64,000 nt of DNA from Bacillota bacterium (GTDB taxonomy: Bacteria > Bacillota > Clostridia > Acetivibrionales > DTU013). The stretch lies in the NCBI GenBank assembly GCA_023439545.1, contig JAEXNT010000026.1, positions 1-64,000 on the forward strand, in the 5' to 3' direction. Under the pieces are notes generated by a model. It worked only from the letters and a program-made list of their open reading frames with translations, was not told the DNA's origin and searched no databases. Position 1 is the first letter of the stretch. Every line of letters starts with the position of its first letter. Shown piece after piece: positions 17,455-25,804 of this stretch. Made by a program: the position numbers and the translations under genes.

Positions 17455-18468
17455 ATGAAAAAGCTTATTTTCTATGCAGGCGTCATGTTAATAGTTGTCA
17501 TTCTTCTTCCGCTGCTGATCGTAAAGGGCTGCGGACCAGCTCCCGCTCCCGGGAAGAAGCCGCCTGCAAAACCGATCCAGCCTTCCAAACATACGATCAC
17601 GGTGTATAATACTTCTCTAAAAAAAGCTGAAGAGATGGATCTCGAGGAATATATCAAGGGCGTTGTAGCAGCCGAGATGCCTGCCGATTTCAGTATCGAA
17701 GCCCTCAAGGCACAGGCGGTCGCAGCCAGGACCTTCGCGTACGGGAGGCTCTCCGGGGAATATGCATCAAAAGCCGGAGTCCACGACGGTATTGACATAT
17801 GCACAGACTCCGCGCACTGTCAGGCCTGGACCGACAAGGCTTCTGCAATGAAAAAATGGAGCATCCTCTTTGCCTCAAGAAACTGGAATAAGATTTCGAA
17901 AGCAGTTGAAGATACTAGGGGCCTTATAGTGGTATACAAAGGGACTGCGGCTAATACCCTTTTTCACGCAAGCAGCGCCGGCAGGACCGAAAATGTTGAA
18001 GACGTATGGGCAGGGAACAGCGTGCCTTATCTTCGCAGTGTTCCGAGCGATGGAGATGAAGCCTCGAAGGGATATATCACCGCAACGTATTTCAAAATAG
18101 CCGATATGGTCAGGAAGCTCAATAACGCCTACCCTGAAGAGGATTTTGACGAGGATTCCGTCAAGGATATGGAAATATTGCAGTACACTGCTGGCAGCAG
18201 AGTAAAAATAGTAAAGGTTGGGCATATTACACTGAAGGGTACTGAATTCAGGACACTTTTCAATCTGCGCTCAGCAGCTTTCAAATTCGAACCTGCGAGT
18301 GGTGACAGGATCAAAATAACGACGACGGGCTTCGGCCATGGAGTCGGAATGAGCCAGTGGGGCGCGGATTCGTTGGCTAAAAGAGGCGGTACCTTCCGCG
18401 AGATCCTTCTACATTACTATACAGGCGTCGACATCGTTTCCATAGAGGATTTCGAACGAATCAAATAA
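17455..18468 (+). CDS. spoIID: Stage II sporulation protein D, lytic transglycosylase
   Basis: Protein of 337 residues. The N-terminal membrane anchor (FYAGVMLIVVILLPLLIV) is followed by a Pro/Lys-rich linker and the SpoIID domain. The catalytic Glu is in YIKGVVAAEMPADF (about residue 73). The conserved TDSAHCQAW segment and the closing GHGVGMSQWGA motif are present. SpoIID cleaves glycan strands during engulfment as part of the SpoIID-SpoIIM-SpoIIP complex. The start ATG has GGGGGG at 17445-17450. Its place between murA and spoIIQ matches B. subtilis. In that organism it is expressed under sigma E; I could not identify a confident sigma E promoter here. Confidence 0.96.
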   Translation: MKKLIFYAGVMLIVVILLPLLIVKGCGPAPAPGKKPPAKPIQPSKHTITVYNTSLKKAEEMDLEEYIKGVVAAEMPADFSIEALKAQAVAARTFAYGRLSGEYASKAGVHDGIDICTDSAHCQAWTDKASAMKKWSILFASRNWNKISKAVEDTRGLIVVYKGTAANTLFHASSAGRTENVEDVWAGNSVPYLRSVPSDGDEASKGYITATYFKIADMVRKLNNAYPEEDFDEDSVKDMEILQYTAGSRVKIVKVGHITLKGTEFRTLFNLRSAAFKFEPASGDRIKITTTGFGHGVGMSQWGADSLAKRGGTFREILLHYYTGVDIVSIEDFERIK

Positions 18469-18529
18469 TTTCACTCCATATGTATATCGTTGCCATATAC
18501 GGAAACAATAATATACGGAGGTGGAATTT

Positions 18530-19399
18530 GTGAATATGAAAAAGTCGTTTCCAGATGAGAAAGGAACAAAAAAAGGAATAAGGGAGTTTCTGGACAAGAG
18601 AGGGTTTTATATTGTCCTGTTATTGTGCATAGCGGTTGTGGCCGGGACGGCGGTATATGTAACAAGTCTTAATGCGAGGAACTCCGATTATAATGCCCAG
18701 GAGATTTCACAAGGGGCAGGGGAAGGGCTCGAGGCCGATAATACTTTATCCGGCCAGCCTGATGAATTGAATGCACAGGAACCCGAGAATACTCAGGCTT
18801 CCGCGAATGCATCGAAACAGTCCGATATCGGCAATCCCGCATCGACTGACGCCAACGGAAACAGCGCAGTTAAGCCTGAAGGCAGTTCCGCGGCAGCACC
18901 CAAGGACGGCACTGCACCTGCAAAGACTACTACTCCAGCGCCGTCAAAAACAAAGACTCCGGCGCCGGTGAAGAAGCAGAGCTTCAAGATGCCGGTAGCA
19001 GGCGCCATTTCTCTTGAATATTCGAAGGACAAGCTTATTTATTCAAAGACTCTGGAAGAATGGAGAGTACATACGGGCGTCGATATTTCCTCCGACAGAG
19101 GAACTCCCGTTATGGCCGTAGCCGACGGAGTAGTCACGGACGTCAGTAATGATCAGTATCTGGGCATAACTGTCGTGATCGATCATGGCAATGATATCAA
19201 ATCCGTATACAGGAATCTGGCTTCCGATGATACCGTCGCCGTCAACCAGAAGATTAAACAGGGAGAGATCATTGGAAGCATAGGTAATACTGCGATGGAT
19301 GAATCTTCGGAACAGCCTCATCTGCATTTTGAAGTGCTGAAGAAGGGTACCTGCGACGATCCCATGGCATACCTGCCTAAAGCTGAGGAAGCGGAATAA
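18530..19399 (+). CDS. spoIIQ: SpoIIQ-like forespore membrane protein, M23/LytM domain with intact metal site
   Basis: Protein of 289 residues with one transmembrane helix (FYIVLLLCIAVVAGTAVYVT), a long Ala/Pro/Thr-rich linker, then an M23 domain (about residues 150-285). Both zinc-binding motifs are present: HTGVD and HLHFE. In B. subtilis SpoIIQ the first His is missing and the protein is catalytically dead, so this copy may be an active endopeptidase, as reported for clostridial homologues. In the family it pairs with SpoIIIAH to form the channel between mother cell and forespore. GTG 18530 is chosen because GGAGG ends 8 bases upstream; ATG 18536 is an alternative. The name rests on domain and synteny. 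Confidence 0.88.
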   Translation: MNMKKSFPDEKGTKKGIREFLDKRGFYIVLLLCIAVVAGTAVYVTSLNARNSDYNAQEISQGAGEGLEADNTLSGQPDELNAQEPENTQASANASKQSDIGNPASTDANGNSAVKPEGSSAAAPKDGTAPAKTTTPAPSKTKTPAPVKKQSFKMPVAGAISLEYSKDKLIYSKTLEEWRVHTGVDISSDRGTPVMAVADGVVTDVSNDQYLGITVVIDHGNDIKSVYRNLASDDTVAVNQKIKQGEIIGSIGNTAMDESSEQPHLHFEVLKKGTCDDPMAYLPKAEEAE

Positions 19400-19418
19400 G
19401 TATAAAGGTAATATATCT

Positions 19419-19531
19419 GAAACAGAGGGACGGTCACTTTGAAACAGGGGGACGGTTCTTTTGTTCTATTTTAGCTCGCTAAAATAGAACAAAAGAACAA
19501 CCTGTTTCAAAGAAAACCATCCCTTTGTTTC
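19419..19531. repeat. Long near-perfect hairpin of the GGGACGGTT type, copy 1
   Basis: A 5' arm starting GAAACAGAGGGACGGTCAC and continuing GAAACAGGGGGACGGTTC pairs with a 3' arm ending in CCATCCCTTTGTTTC. The inner 20 bp or so are perfect (GTTCTTTTGTTCTATTTTAGC with its complement) around a 2-base loop. A related hairpin lies at 33791-33873. It has the look of a dispersed palindromic repeat; its role is unknown. Confidence 0.85.
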
Positions 19532-19555
19532 GTTTGCACAAATTCCCCATTTAAT

Positions 19556-19584
19556 TCATATAGACGTCGTACAGGGCATATATA
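19556..19584 (+). promoter_or_regulatory. Possible sigma E promoter of spoIIID
   Basis: TCATATA (19556-19562) and CATATATA (19577-19584) are 14 bases apart, close to the sigma E consensus (KMATATT, 14-15, CATACANT). B. subtilis spoIIID is sigma E dependent. The match is moderate. Confidence 0.4.
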
Positions 19585-19712
19585 TACTGTAGGCATGTTA
19601 AAGAAGCCGTATAAACGGTCCTTCTGAAAGACAAGAGGCTCCCGATGCCTTCAGATACAAGTGATTTATGCGCATTTCTCCACAGTATGACTTGAAGAGG
19701 GGGTATACACAG

Positions 19713-19961
19713 TTGAAGGGATATATCGAAGAGAGGGCAATAGAACTGGCGAATTACATTATTGACAAAAAGACAACGGTAAGGGCAGCAGCTAAAAAAT
19801 TCGGCATCAGCAAAAGTACGGTACATAAGGATGTCACAGAGAGGCTTGCCAGGGTGAATTCCGAACTGGCGGATGATGTGAGGATTGTGCTCGAGGAAAA
19901 TAAGGCGGAAAGACATATAAGAGGTGGAGAAGCGACGAAGGCGAAATATCAGGGTAAATAA
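19713..19961 (+). CDS. spoIIID: Sporulation transcription factor SpoIIID
   Basis: DNA-binding protein of 82 residues. The helix-turn-helix AAKKFGISKSTVHKDVTERL and the C-terminal basic helix with HIRGGEATKAKYQGK match SpoIIID nearly word for word. It regulates mother-cell genes after sigma E activation. TTG 19713 is chosen because AGAGGGGG lies about 10 bases upstream and the protein then begins LKGYIEER, matching the family start; an ATG 45 bases earlier has no ribosome site. It is preceded by a candidate sigma E promoter and a long hairpin repeat. Confidence 0.95.
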   Translation: MKGYIEERAIELANYIIDKKTTVRAAAKKFGISKSTVHKDVTERLARVNSELADDVRIVLEENKAERHIRGGEATKAKYQGK

Positions 19962-20029
19962 GCAAATAAAGGCAGCGCATTATCGAAATCGGATGAAAAC
20001 ATCATAGAATTTGCAAGCGAGTAAAGGTG

Positions 20030-20060
20030 AAGCCGGGGCAATCAATATGCTCCGGCTTTG
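20030..20060 (+). terminator. Hairpin terminator after spoIIID
   Basis: AAGCCGGGGCA (20030-20040) pairs with TGCTCCGGCTT (20048-20058), then TTG. The T tract is short, so termination may be partial. Confidence 0.6.
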
Positions 20061-20202
20061 TCGCGTATTGACGCTAAATCCGATGTTGCATAATTGTAAT
20101 ATTATGATAATATTAGAATTGAGTTCTGCAACTTTTCTTGTAAAAATTCGATATGATTTTACATCATTATGATATAAAAGACATAATAAAGGGGTGTTAT
20201 AA

Positions 20203-21231
20203 TTGGGCTTCGGACAGGATATCGGAATTGACCTGGGAACGGCCTCCGTGCTGGTCTACATAAAGGGCAAGGGTATTGTGCTTCGGGAACCCTCCGTGGT
20301 TGCCATCGATAAAAATTCAAACAAGCTTTTGGCTGTCGGTGAGGAGGCTCGCCGCATGTTGGGCAGGACGCCCGGTAATATAGTAGCGATCAGGCCTTTA
20401 AGGGATGGCGTAATCTCTGATTATGACATTACGGAGAGGATGTTGAAATATTTTATCAATAAAATATGCGGGAATAAGGTATTCAGGCTTTTCAAGCCGA
20501 GGATCATGGTTTGCGTGCCGAGCGGCGTCACCGAAGTCGAAAGACGTGCGGTAATAGACGCGGCGATGCAGGCCGGGGCAAGGAAAACCTACCTTATAGA
20601 GGAACCTATAGCGGCAGCGATAGGAGCCGGCATAGACATCACCAAAGCCTGCGGCAGCATGGTGGTCGACATAGGCGGGGGAACAACCGATATAGCTGTT
20701 ATTTCGCTGGGCGGAACCGTTGTTTCATCTTCGATCAAGGTCGCGGGAGATAAATTCGACGAAGCTATCGTCAGGTATATGCGTAAAAAGCACAATATCA
20801 TGATAGGCGAGCGTACTGCGGAAGAACTGAAGATAAATATAGGCACGGTCTATCCGAGGGTACAGGATGTATCAATGGATGTAAGGGGAAGAAACCTGAT
20901 ATCGGGATTGCCCAAGACCATTTCAGTCACGTCGACCGAGATGATGGAAGCATTGGAGGAGCCTATCTCAAGCATAATCGAGGCAGTCCATTCAGTGCTT
21001 GAAAAAACTCCGCCGGAACTTGCCGCCGACATAAGCGACAGGGGCATCGTGCTGACCGGAGGCGGAAGTCTTGTTTATGGCCTGGATAAGCTGCTGCAGG
21101 AAAAAACGGGCATCAATGTAATTATCGCCGACGACGCGATCTCATGCGTGGCGCTTGGTACCGGCGAAGCGCTGAACGATATCGAAGTTATCGAGAAGAG
21201 CACCGCACCTGAAGCAAAATATAGAAAGTAA
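20203..21231 (+). CDS. mbl: MreB-like actin homologue Mbl
   Basis: Cytoplasmic actin-like ATPase of 342 residues that polymerises under the membrane and guides lateral wall synthesis. Actin-fold phosphate loops are clear: IGIDLGTASVLVY at the start, VVDIGGGTTDIAVISLGG around residues 155-172 and GIVLTGGGSLVYGL near residue 285. The position between spoIIID and the flhO/flhP pair is the B. subtilis mbl locus, so Mbl is preferred over MreB. TTG start with AAAGGGGTG just upstream. A perfect palindrome (TAATATTAT, one base, ATAATATTA) at 20097-20115 lies in its upstream region. A strong terminator follows. Confidence 0.92.
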   Translation: MGFGQDIGIDLGTASVLVYIKGKGIVLREPSVVAIDKNSNKLLAVGEEARRMLGRTPGNIVAIRPLRDGVISDYDITERMLKYFINKICGNKVFRLFKPRIMVCVPSGVTEVERRAVIDAAMQAGARKTYLIEEPIAAAIGAGIDITKACGSMVVDIGGGTTDIAVISLGGTVVSSSIKVAGDKFDEAIVRYMRKKHNIMIGERTAEELKINIGTVYPRVQDVSMDVRGRNLISGLPKTISVTSTEMMEALEEPISSIIEAVHSVLEKTPPELAADISDRGIVLTGGGSLVYGLDKLLQEKTGINVIIADDAISCVALGTGEALNDIEVIEKSTAPEAKYRK

Positions 21232-21284
21232 AAGTCGGAAACATCCAAAGCGAGGATTTGAATCAAGAAGATGATTTGGCTGAG

Positions 21285-21311
21285 ACCGGGGTATTAACCC
21301 CGGTTTTTTTG
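21285..21311 (+). terminator. Intrinsic terminator after mbl
   Basis: ACCGGGGT (21285-21292) and ACCCCGGT (21297-21304) with a 4-base loop, followed by seven T residues. Confidence 0.93.
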
Positions 21312-21461
21312 ATTTTCAACAGCCTTTTTCTTATTTTACATAAAAACGTTAAATAATGCCTGTCATTTGCCGATACTTATTATAGCGCATGGACTGCGCA
21401 AATTAGCAGATTTTAGTTGGGTTTACGGCCATGGACGGCGCTTGACCCGCATGGAGTTCAT

Positions 21462-22241
21462 ATGGTACGTGGCTTGTATACCTCCGGCTGGAGTATGCTG
21501 TCTCTTGAAAAAAAGATGGACGTCATTTCGAATAACATGGCCAATTCAAGTACGAGCGGCTATAAAAAGGATACGCTCGTGATGGAGAGCTTCCCAAATG
21601 TATTGACAAAAATAGTTAAGGATTATAACGTTCCCACAGGAACGGTGCGTGATATAGGAACGATGCAGCTTGGCAGCGACGTGGGCCAGGTTTATACCTA
21701 TTATACCCAGGGCCAGCTGAGCCGGACAGACAATAAACTTGACATGGCTATCAGCGGAAGCGATAATGCCTTCTTTACAGTGGCTGTCCCGGATGCAGAC
21801 GGAACTATCAAGGCCTGTTACACCAGGGACGGTTCGTTCTCGAAGAGCTCGAACGGCACGCTGGTCACAAAGGACGGTTATACCGTTCTGGGCCAAAACG
21901 GTCCAATAACGCTTCAAAACGGGGACTTTACAGTTAATGAGGACGGCGCTGTGGATCAGAACGGAGAGATCATCGATAAACTGTTGATGACCGAATTCGA
22001 GGACACGACGGCGTTGAAGAAATATGGAATGAATCTTATCCAGGCCGATGAGGGAGCACAGACCCGGAACTTTTCCGGAACTGTCCAGCAGGGCTATCTG
22101 GAGCTTTCAAATGTAAATTCGGTAAAAGAAATGGTAGACATGATTACGGTACTGCGCTCGTATGAAGCGAATCAGAAAGTGCTGCAGGCAATCGACGGCA
22201 CGCTCGACAAAGCGGTAAACCAGGTTGGAGCGGTAAGATGA
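21462..22241 (+). CDS. flhO: Flagellar basal-body rod protein FlhO (FlgF/FlgG family)
   Basis: Protein of 259 residues with the rod/hook family N-terminus (GLYTSGWSMLSLEKKMDVISNNMANSSTSGYKKD) and C-terminus (ELSNVNSVKEMVDMITVLRSYEANQKVLQAIDGTLDKAVNQVG). These two coiled regions assemble the distal rod of the flagellum. ATG 21462 is chosen: GGAG is 5 bases upstream and the family start M(V/I)RGLY is conserved. It is followed 25 bases later by its paralogue flhP, as in B. subtilis. Confidence 0.92.
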   Translation: MVRGLYTSGWSMLSLEKKMDVISNNMANSSTSGYKKDTLVMESFPNVLTKIVKDYNVPTGTVRDIGTMQLGSDVGQVYTYYTQGQLSRTDNKLDMAISGSDNAFFTVAVPDADGTIKACYTRDGSFSKSSNGTLVTKDGYTVLGQNGPITLQNGDFTVNEDGAVDQNGEIIDKLLMTEFEDTTALKKYGMNLIQADEGAQTRNFSGTVQQGYLELSNVNSVKEMVDMITVLRSYEANQKVLQAIDGTLDKAVNQVGAVR

Positions 22242-22266
22242 TGATCGGACAGGGAGGAACGTTATT

Positions 22267-23067
22267 ATGATAAGAGCACTTTGGACAGCAGCTTCGGGTA
22301 TGCAGGCACAGCAGATGAACGTCGACATTATTTCGAACAATCTGGCGAATGTAAACACAACTGCATTTAAGAAGGACAGGGCGGAGTTCAAGGATCTGCT
22401 TTATGAAACGATGGACAGGGCGAATGTGCTGCCTGACGGCGGAAAGCCCGTAAACCTGCAGGTTGGACACGGCACGACAGCTGTTGCTACGGTCAAGGAC
22501 TTCAGCAAGGGGAGTCCTGAAGAAACCGGTAACCCGTTGGACTTTTACATAGACGGCGACGGCTTTTTCATTGTGCAGGGACCTACGGGCGAAATGAATT
22601 ATACCAGAGACGGCAGCTTTAAAGTAAGCCTTACCGATGCCGGGAAGATGCTGGCTACCGCCGACGGCTACCCGGTGCTGGATGATACGGGCAATCCCAT
22701 AATGCTGGATACCGATCTTTCAAAGCTTAACATATCGCAGACAGGGGAACTGAGTTATCTGGATGAAAACGGCGTTTACCAGCCGACAGGCCAGGTAATC
22801 GGCCTGGCATATTTTGACAACCCGGAAGGCCTCGAAAATTTGGGGCATAATCTATACAAGGCAAATCAGGCGACTGGCGAACCTGTCATGGCGCTCGATT
22901 CCACTGAGAAGAGCCTGATAAACCAGAATTTCCTCGAATCGTCCAATGTACAGACAGTAGAGGAGATGGTCAGGCTGATCGTTGCGCAAAGAGCATATGA
23001 ACTCAATTCGAAGGCTATCCAGTCCTCCGACGAGATGCTCGGTCTTGCCAACAATCTCAGAAGGTAA
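22267..23067 (+). CDS. flhP: Flagellar basal-body rod protein FlhP (FlgG type)
   Basis: Protein of 266 residues; MIRALWTAASGMQAQQMNVDIISNNLANVNTTAFKKDRAEF at the start and ESSNVQTVEEMVRLIVAQRAYELNSKAIQSSDEMLGLANNLRR at the end are classic FlgG signatures. It should form the distal rod together with FlhO. The ATG has GGGAGG upstream. No flagellar export or hook genes are in the window, so this is a detached rod operon, as in Bacillus. Confidence 0.94.
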   Translation: MIRALWTAASGMQAQQMNVDIISNNLANVNTTAFKKDRAEFKDLLYETMDRANVLPDGGKPVNLQVGHGTTAVATVKDFSKGSPEETGNPLDFYIDGDGFFIVQGPTGEMNYTRDGSFKVSLTDAGKMLATADGYPVLDDTGNPIMLDTDLSKLNISQTGELSYLDENGVYQPTGQVIGLAYFDNPEGLENLGHNLYKANQATGEPVMALDSTEKSLINQNFLESSNVQTVEEMVRLIVAQRAYELNSKAIQSSDEMLGLANNLRR

Positions 23068-23157
23068 TAAAATGATTTTGCCGCAACAAGCCGACCGTTA
23101 ACAGAAACGACTTGCTGCGGAAACAAAACCGGGGACGGTAAAAAGGGGCTTGGCATT

Positions 23158-23739
23158 ATGGATGCAGGCATTGGAAGCATAGCTGGAAGTATGGCGCAAA
23201 ACATAACGGGAAACGCGGTACAATCTGCGGAACAGTCCTCTGATGATACTTTTGCAAGGAAGCTGGAGGAAGCTGCTAAAAATAACGATGATAAAGCGCT
23301 TAAGGAAGCCTGCCAGGAATTCGAATCCATAATGCTCAGCATGATGTACAAGCAGATGAAGGCCACCGTGGTCAAGTCCGACCTGATGGAAAAGGACCCG
23401 GGTATGGATATATTCCAGTCGATGGAGGACGACGAGCTGATGAAACAGGCGTCGAAGACCGGGAGTTTCGGCCTGGCCGAATCGCTTTACAAGCAGCTTT
23501 CGCGGCAGTACGGCAAGACTGCCTATGCAGGAACGCAAAGCTCTGCAGATCCGGCCGGAATAGCGCAGTCCGCTGCGGCAGCGTCAGAGGGAACACCGGC
23601 TGAAGAGGCTGCAGGAGAGGCCGGCGCGGCGGATAACGCGGCGAAATCGTCAAAGACGGCCGTTAGTGGCGGCGATAGCCCTGAAGACGGCGAAATCATA
23701 CAGGAAAGCGAGCCTGTAAGTGAAGAAAACGGAAAATAA
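23158..23739 (+). CDS. FlgJ-like rod-binding protein (N-terminal domain only)
   Basis: Protein of 193 residues. Residues 35-110 (LKEACQEFESIMLSMMYKQMKATV, then EDDELMKQASKTGSFGLAESLYKQLSRQYG) are the rod-binding domain of FlgJ. The muramidase half found in proteobacterial FlgJ is absent; a low-complexity Ala/Glu/Ser tail replaces it. It probably caps or helps assemble the rod through the wall. It follows flhP by 90 bases and overlaps the next gene by 20 bases, consistent with one operon. Confidence 0.82.
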   Translation: MDAGIGSIAGSMAQNITGNAVQSAEQSSDDTFARKLEEAAKNNDDKALKEACQEFESIMLSMMYKQMKATVVKSDLMEKDPGMDIFQSMEDDELMKQASKTGSFGLAESLYKQLSRQYGKTAYAGTQSSADPAGIAQSAAAASEGTPAEEAAGEAGAADNAAKSSKTAVSGGDSPEDGEIIQESEPVSEENGK

Positions 23740-24913
23740 CAAAACTGGAAAATACATATCGGCAGCGTTATTGATCGCGATGTCCCTCATATTGATTTAT
23801 GTCGGACATTTTTTATTTGGAGCGAAAGGCCCTGATAAAAACGGGGAAGCTGATGGGAGAAACCCGGCGCAGGCAGGTACTGAGATTCCGGGTGAGATAT
23901 CCGATACGCAGGACGTCCGCGACGTGGTCAGGTATACCCGCAGATCTGAGACACTGAACGGTCTCAGACAGGAGATCAATATATTGGAGATCGATCCCGG
24001 CGCGCCGGGAATCAAAATCATGCCTGTGTTGTCGTATGACCTCATATATGGTTTCGAAAAGCTAAGTGCGATGGCAGAACGTAAAAACGCTTATGCAGCT
24101 GTAAACGGAGGCTTTTTCCACATTTACGGACAACCCTCGGGAATGGTTGTCATCAATGGAGAATTGTTTACGGCTTCTACGGGAAAATACCCCGTTTTTA
24201 CACTGGAAGGCGGTAAAGCAGCACTTGAAGAGATAAACAGCAGGTTGTCGGCAGAATACGGAAAAGGGGCAGGAACCCTGCCTGTCGACGGATTGAACGT
24301 TACTGCGCAGGGTAGACAGACTGTGGTCTATACTCCTGTTTACGGTAAAAGTAACAGGGCGCAGAAAAGGAACATAACCGCAACAATTGTGAACGGAGTC
24401 GTCACGAGGATCTCGGATTATTCCGGAGAGGCTGGGATACCCGAAAACGGGATGCTTATATCCTTTTTCGATATGCTTAAATATTCAGGAGTGGAGCTGC
24501 CCATAAAGGAGGGCGACAGTGTAAAGCTTATTCACAGCCCAGGGATCGCAGCGGATATGCAGGCGTACGAATGCGGCAGCTGGCTGGTCAGGAACGGGGC
24601 GCCTGTTGTGAAGGAGAAGGACGCGTGGGTCGGAATCATGACCAACAGGGATCCGAGGACCGCTGTCGGCATTAAGGCAGACGGAACGGTGATCCTTCTG
24701 ACTGTTGATGGCAGGCAGCCTGGCTACAGCGCAGGCTTTACCGGGCAGGAACTTGCGGATTATCTTATAGGCTGCGGCGCCAAAGATGCGGCAATGCTGG
24801 ATGGCGGTGCATCCACAGAGATGCTGCTTAATGGCAAACTGGTCAACAGGCCTTCATATGAAGGCCAGGAGAGGGAACTGGCAGGCGGAATTGTGGTACT
24901 GGCAGATGAGTGA
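23720..24913 (+). CDS. Phosphodiester glycosidase (NAGPA) domain protein, membrane-anchored
   Basis: Protein of 397 residues with one N-terminal membrane segment (YISAALLIAMSLILIYVGHFLF). The NAGPA-type domain (about residues 110-395) shows AAVNGGFFHIYGQPSGMVVINGE, the NRDPRTAVGIKADGTVILLTVDGR segment and the closing AAMLDGGASTEMLLNGKLVNRP. Bacterial members are thought to act on wall-linked sugar phosphodiesters outside the cell; the substrate here is unknown. The GTG start at 23720 lies inside the end of the FlgJ-like gene, which suggests translational coupling. Confidence 0.85.
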   Translation: MKKTENNKTGKYISAALLIAMSLILIYVGHFLFGAKGPDKNGEADGRNPAQAGTEIPGEISDTQDVRDVVRYTRRSETLNGLRQEINILEIDPGAPGIKIMPVLSYDLIYGFEKLSAMAERKNAYAAVNGGFFHIYGQPSGMVVINGELFTASTGKYPVFTLEGGKAALEEINSRLSAEYGKGAGTLPVDGLNVTAQGRQTVVYTPVYGKSNRAQKRNITATIVNGVVTRISDYSGEAGIPENGMLISFFDMLKYSGVELPIKEGDSVKLIHSPGIAADMQAYECGSWLVRNGAPVVKEKDAWVGIMTNRDPRTAVGIKADGTVILLTVDGRQPGYSAGFTGQELADYLIGCGAKDAAMLDGGASTEMLLNGKLVNRPSYEGQERELAGGIVVLADE

Positions 24914-24947
24914 TTGAAGCCGGGGATAGGTGCGGCTGTATGGACTT

Positions 24948-25613
24948 CTAGAAATAAAAAAACAATTGGTCCAGAGTATTGTCAAGCTTGAATTCAAAAT
25001 CGGAGACAAGCAGCTCGTCGTAGCAATTACTCTTAAGAAAGGGATTATGGGATATCTCGCTTTCACTGACCCAGCCCAGTTTCGAGTAAGCGTACCACGT
25101 GCCCTGTCGGATTATCATTTCCTGGATGTATGAGAGGCGTTCGCCCATATCGCACAGATACAGGCCGCAGCTGTACGGGCGGATCGTATAATGTGAGCAC
25201 AGGCTGTCCTTAAGCAGGCAGCATTCTCCCGACTCCTGCTTTGCTAGTATTATCGGTTCGGCATTGTTATATTCGAACAGAAGCGCGGCTTCCAATTCCG
25301 TCATTTGAGCGGACCCGGACATTTCCCTTATCGCCTTGCGCCTTGCCTTGATGTCAGGTTTTTCCGGCATTATGAATAGATTCCCGACAGCCTGCTCCAG
25401 GCTCATCCCAAAGCCTTTCAGAAGTGTATCGATATCCGGGCCGAGCACCGGAATATTATCGCTGCAGCAATCCCCGCAGCCTTTGCATCCGCTTGACTTC
25501 AGGCCGCTTGTCAGCCTGAACCTGTCGAGTTCCTCCGACAGCCCTGTCAATGTAGTATCCGGGTCATAATAGCTAAGTTCGATTTCATTATCTTGTGTGA
25601 CAAATTCCGTCAT
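24948..25613 (-). CDS. YkgJ-family cysteine-cluster protein
   Basis: Protein of 221 residues. The N-terminal part has the CKGCGDCC cluster (about residues 43-50), followed by CCLLKDSLCSHYTIRPYSC in the middle. This is the zinc- or iron-sulfur-binding pattern of the YkgJ/FliB family. Members are uncharacterised metalloproteins; some are linked to flagellin methylation, but that link is not supported here by any neighbour except the flagellar-rod genes on the opposite strand. The ATG start has only a weak ribosome site. It is convergent with the glycosidase gene. Confidence 0.78.
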   Translation of the reverse strand: MTEFVTQDNEIELSYYDPDTTLTGLSEELDRFRLTSGLKSSGCKGCGDCCSDNIPVLGPDIDTLLKGFGMSLEQAVGNLFIMPEKPDIKARRKAIREMSGSAQMTELEAALLFEYNNAEPIILAKQESGECCLLKDSLCSHYTIRPYSCGLYLCDMGERLSYIQEMIIRQGTWYAYSKLGWVSESEISHNPFLKSNCYDELLVSDFEFKLDNTLDQLFFYF

Positions 25614-25804
25614 TTTTCATCAACTTTCGTCAAAGCATTTCTTTTATGATAGCAGAATACGGTTTTCGCCGCAATGCTGCTTTTGCCATTGCAGGCAAGC
25701 TAAGGGCAATTAATTCTAAAACATGGAACTTTATTGGAAACTGCAAGTCTAATATTTTGTGCCGGCAAACACAACCATATAAAAATGTAAAGGACTGATC
25801 GATT

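Noticed and set aside
17295..17609. Open frame of 104 codons across the spoIID start
   Set aside because: It overlaps the repeat element and spoIID in another frame and lacks a ribosome site.
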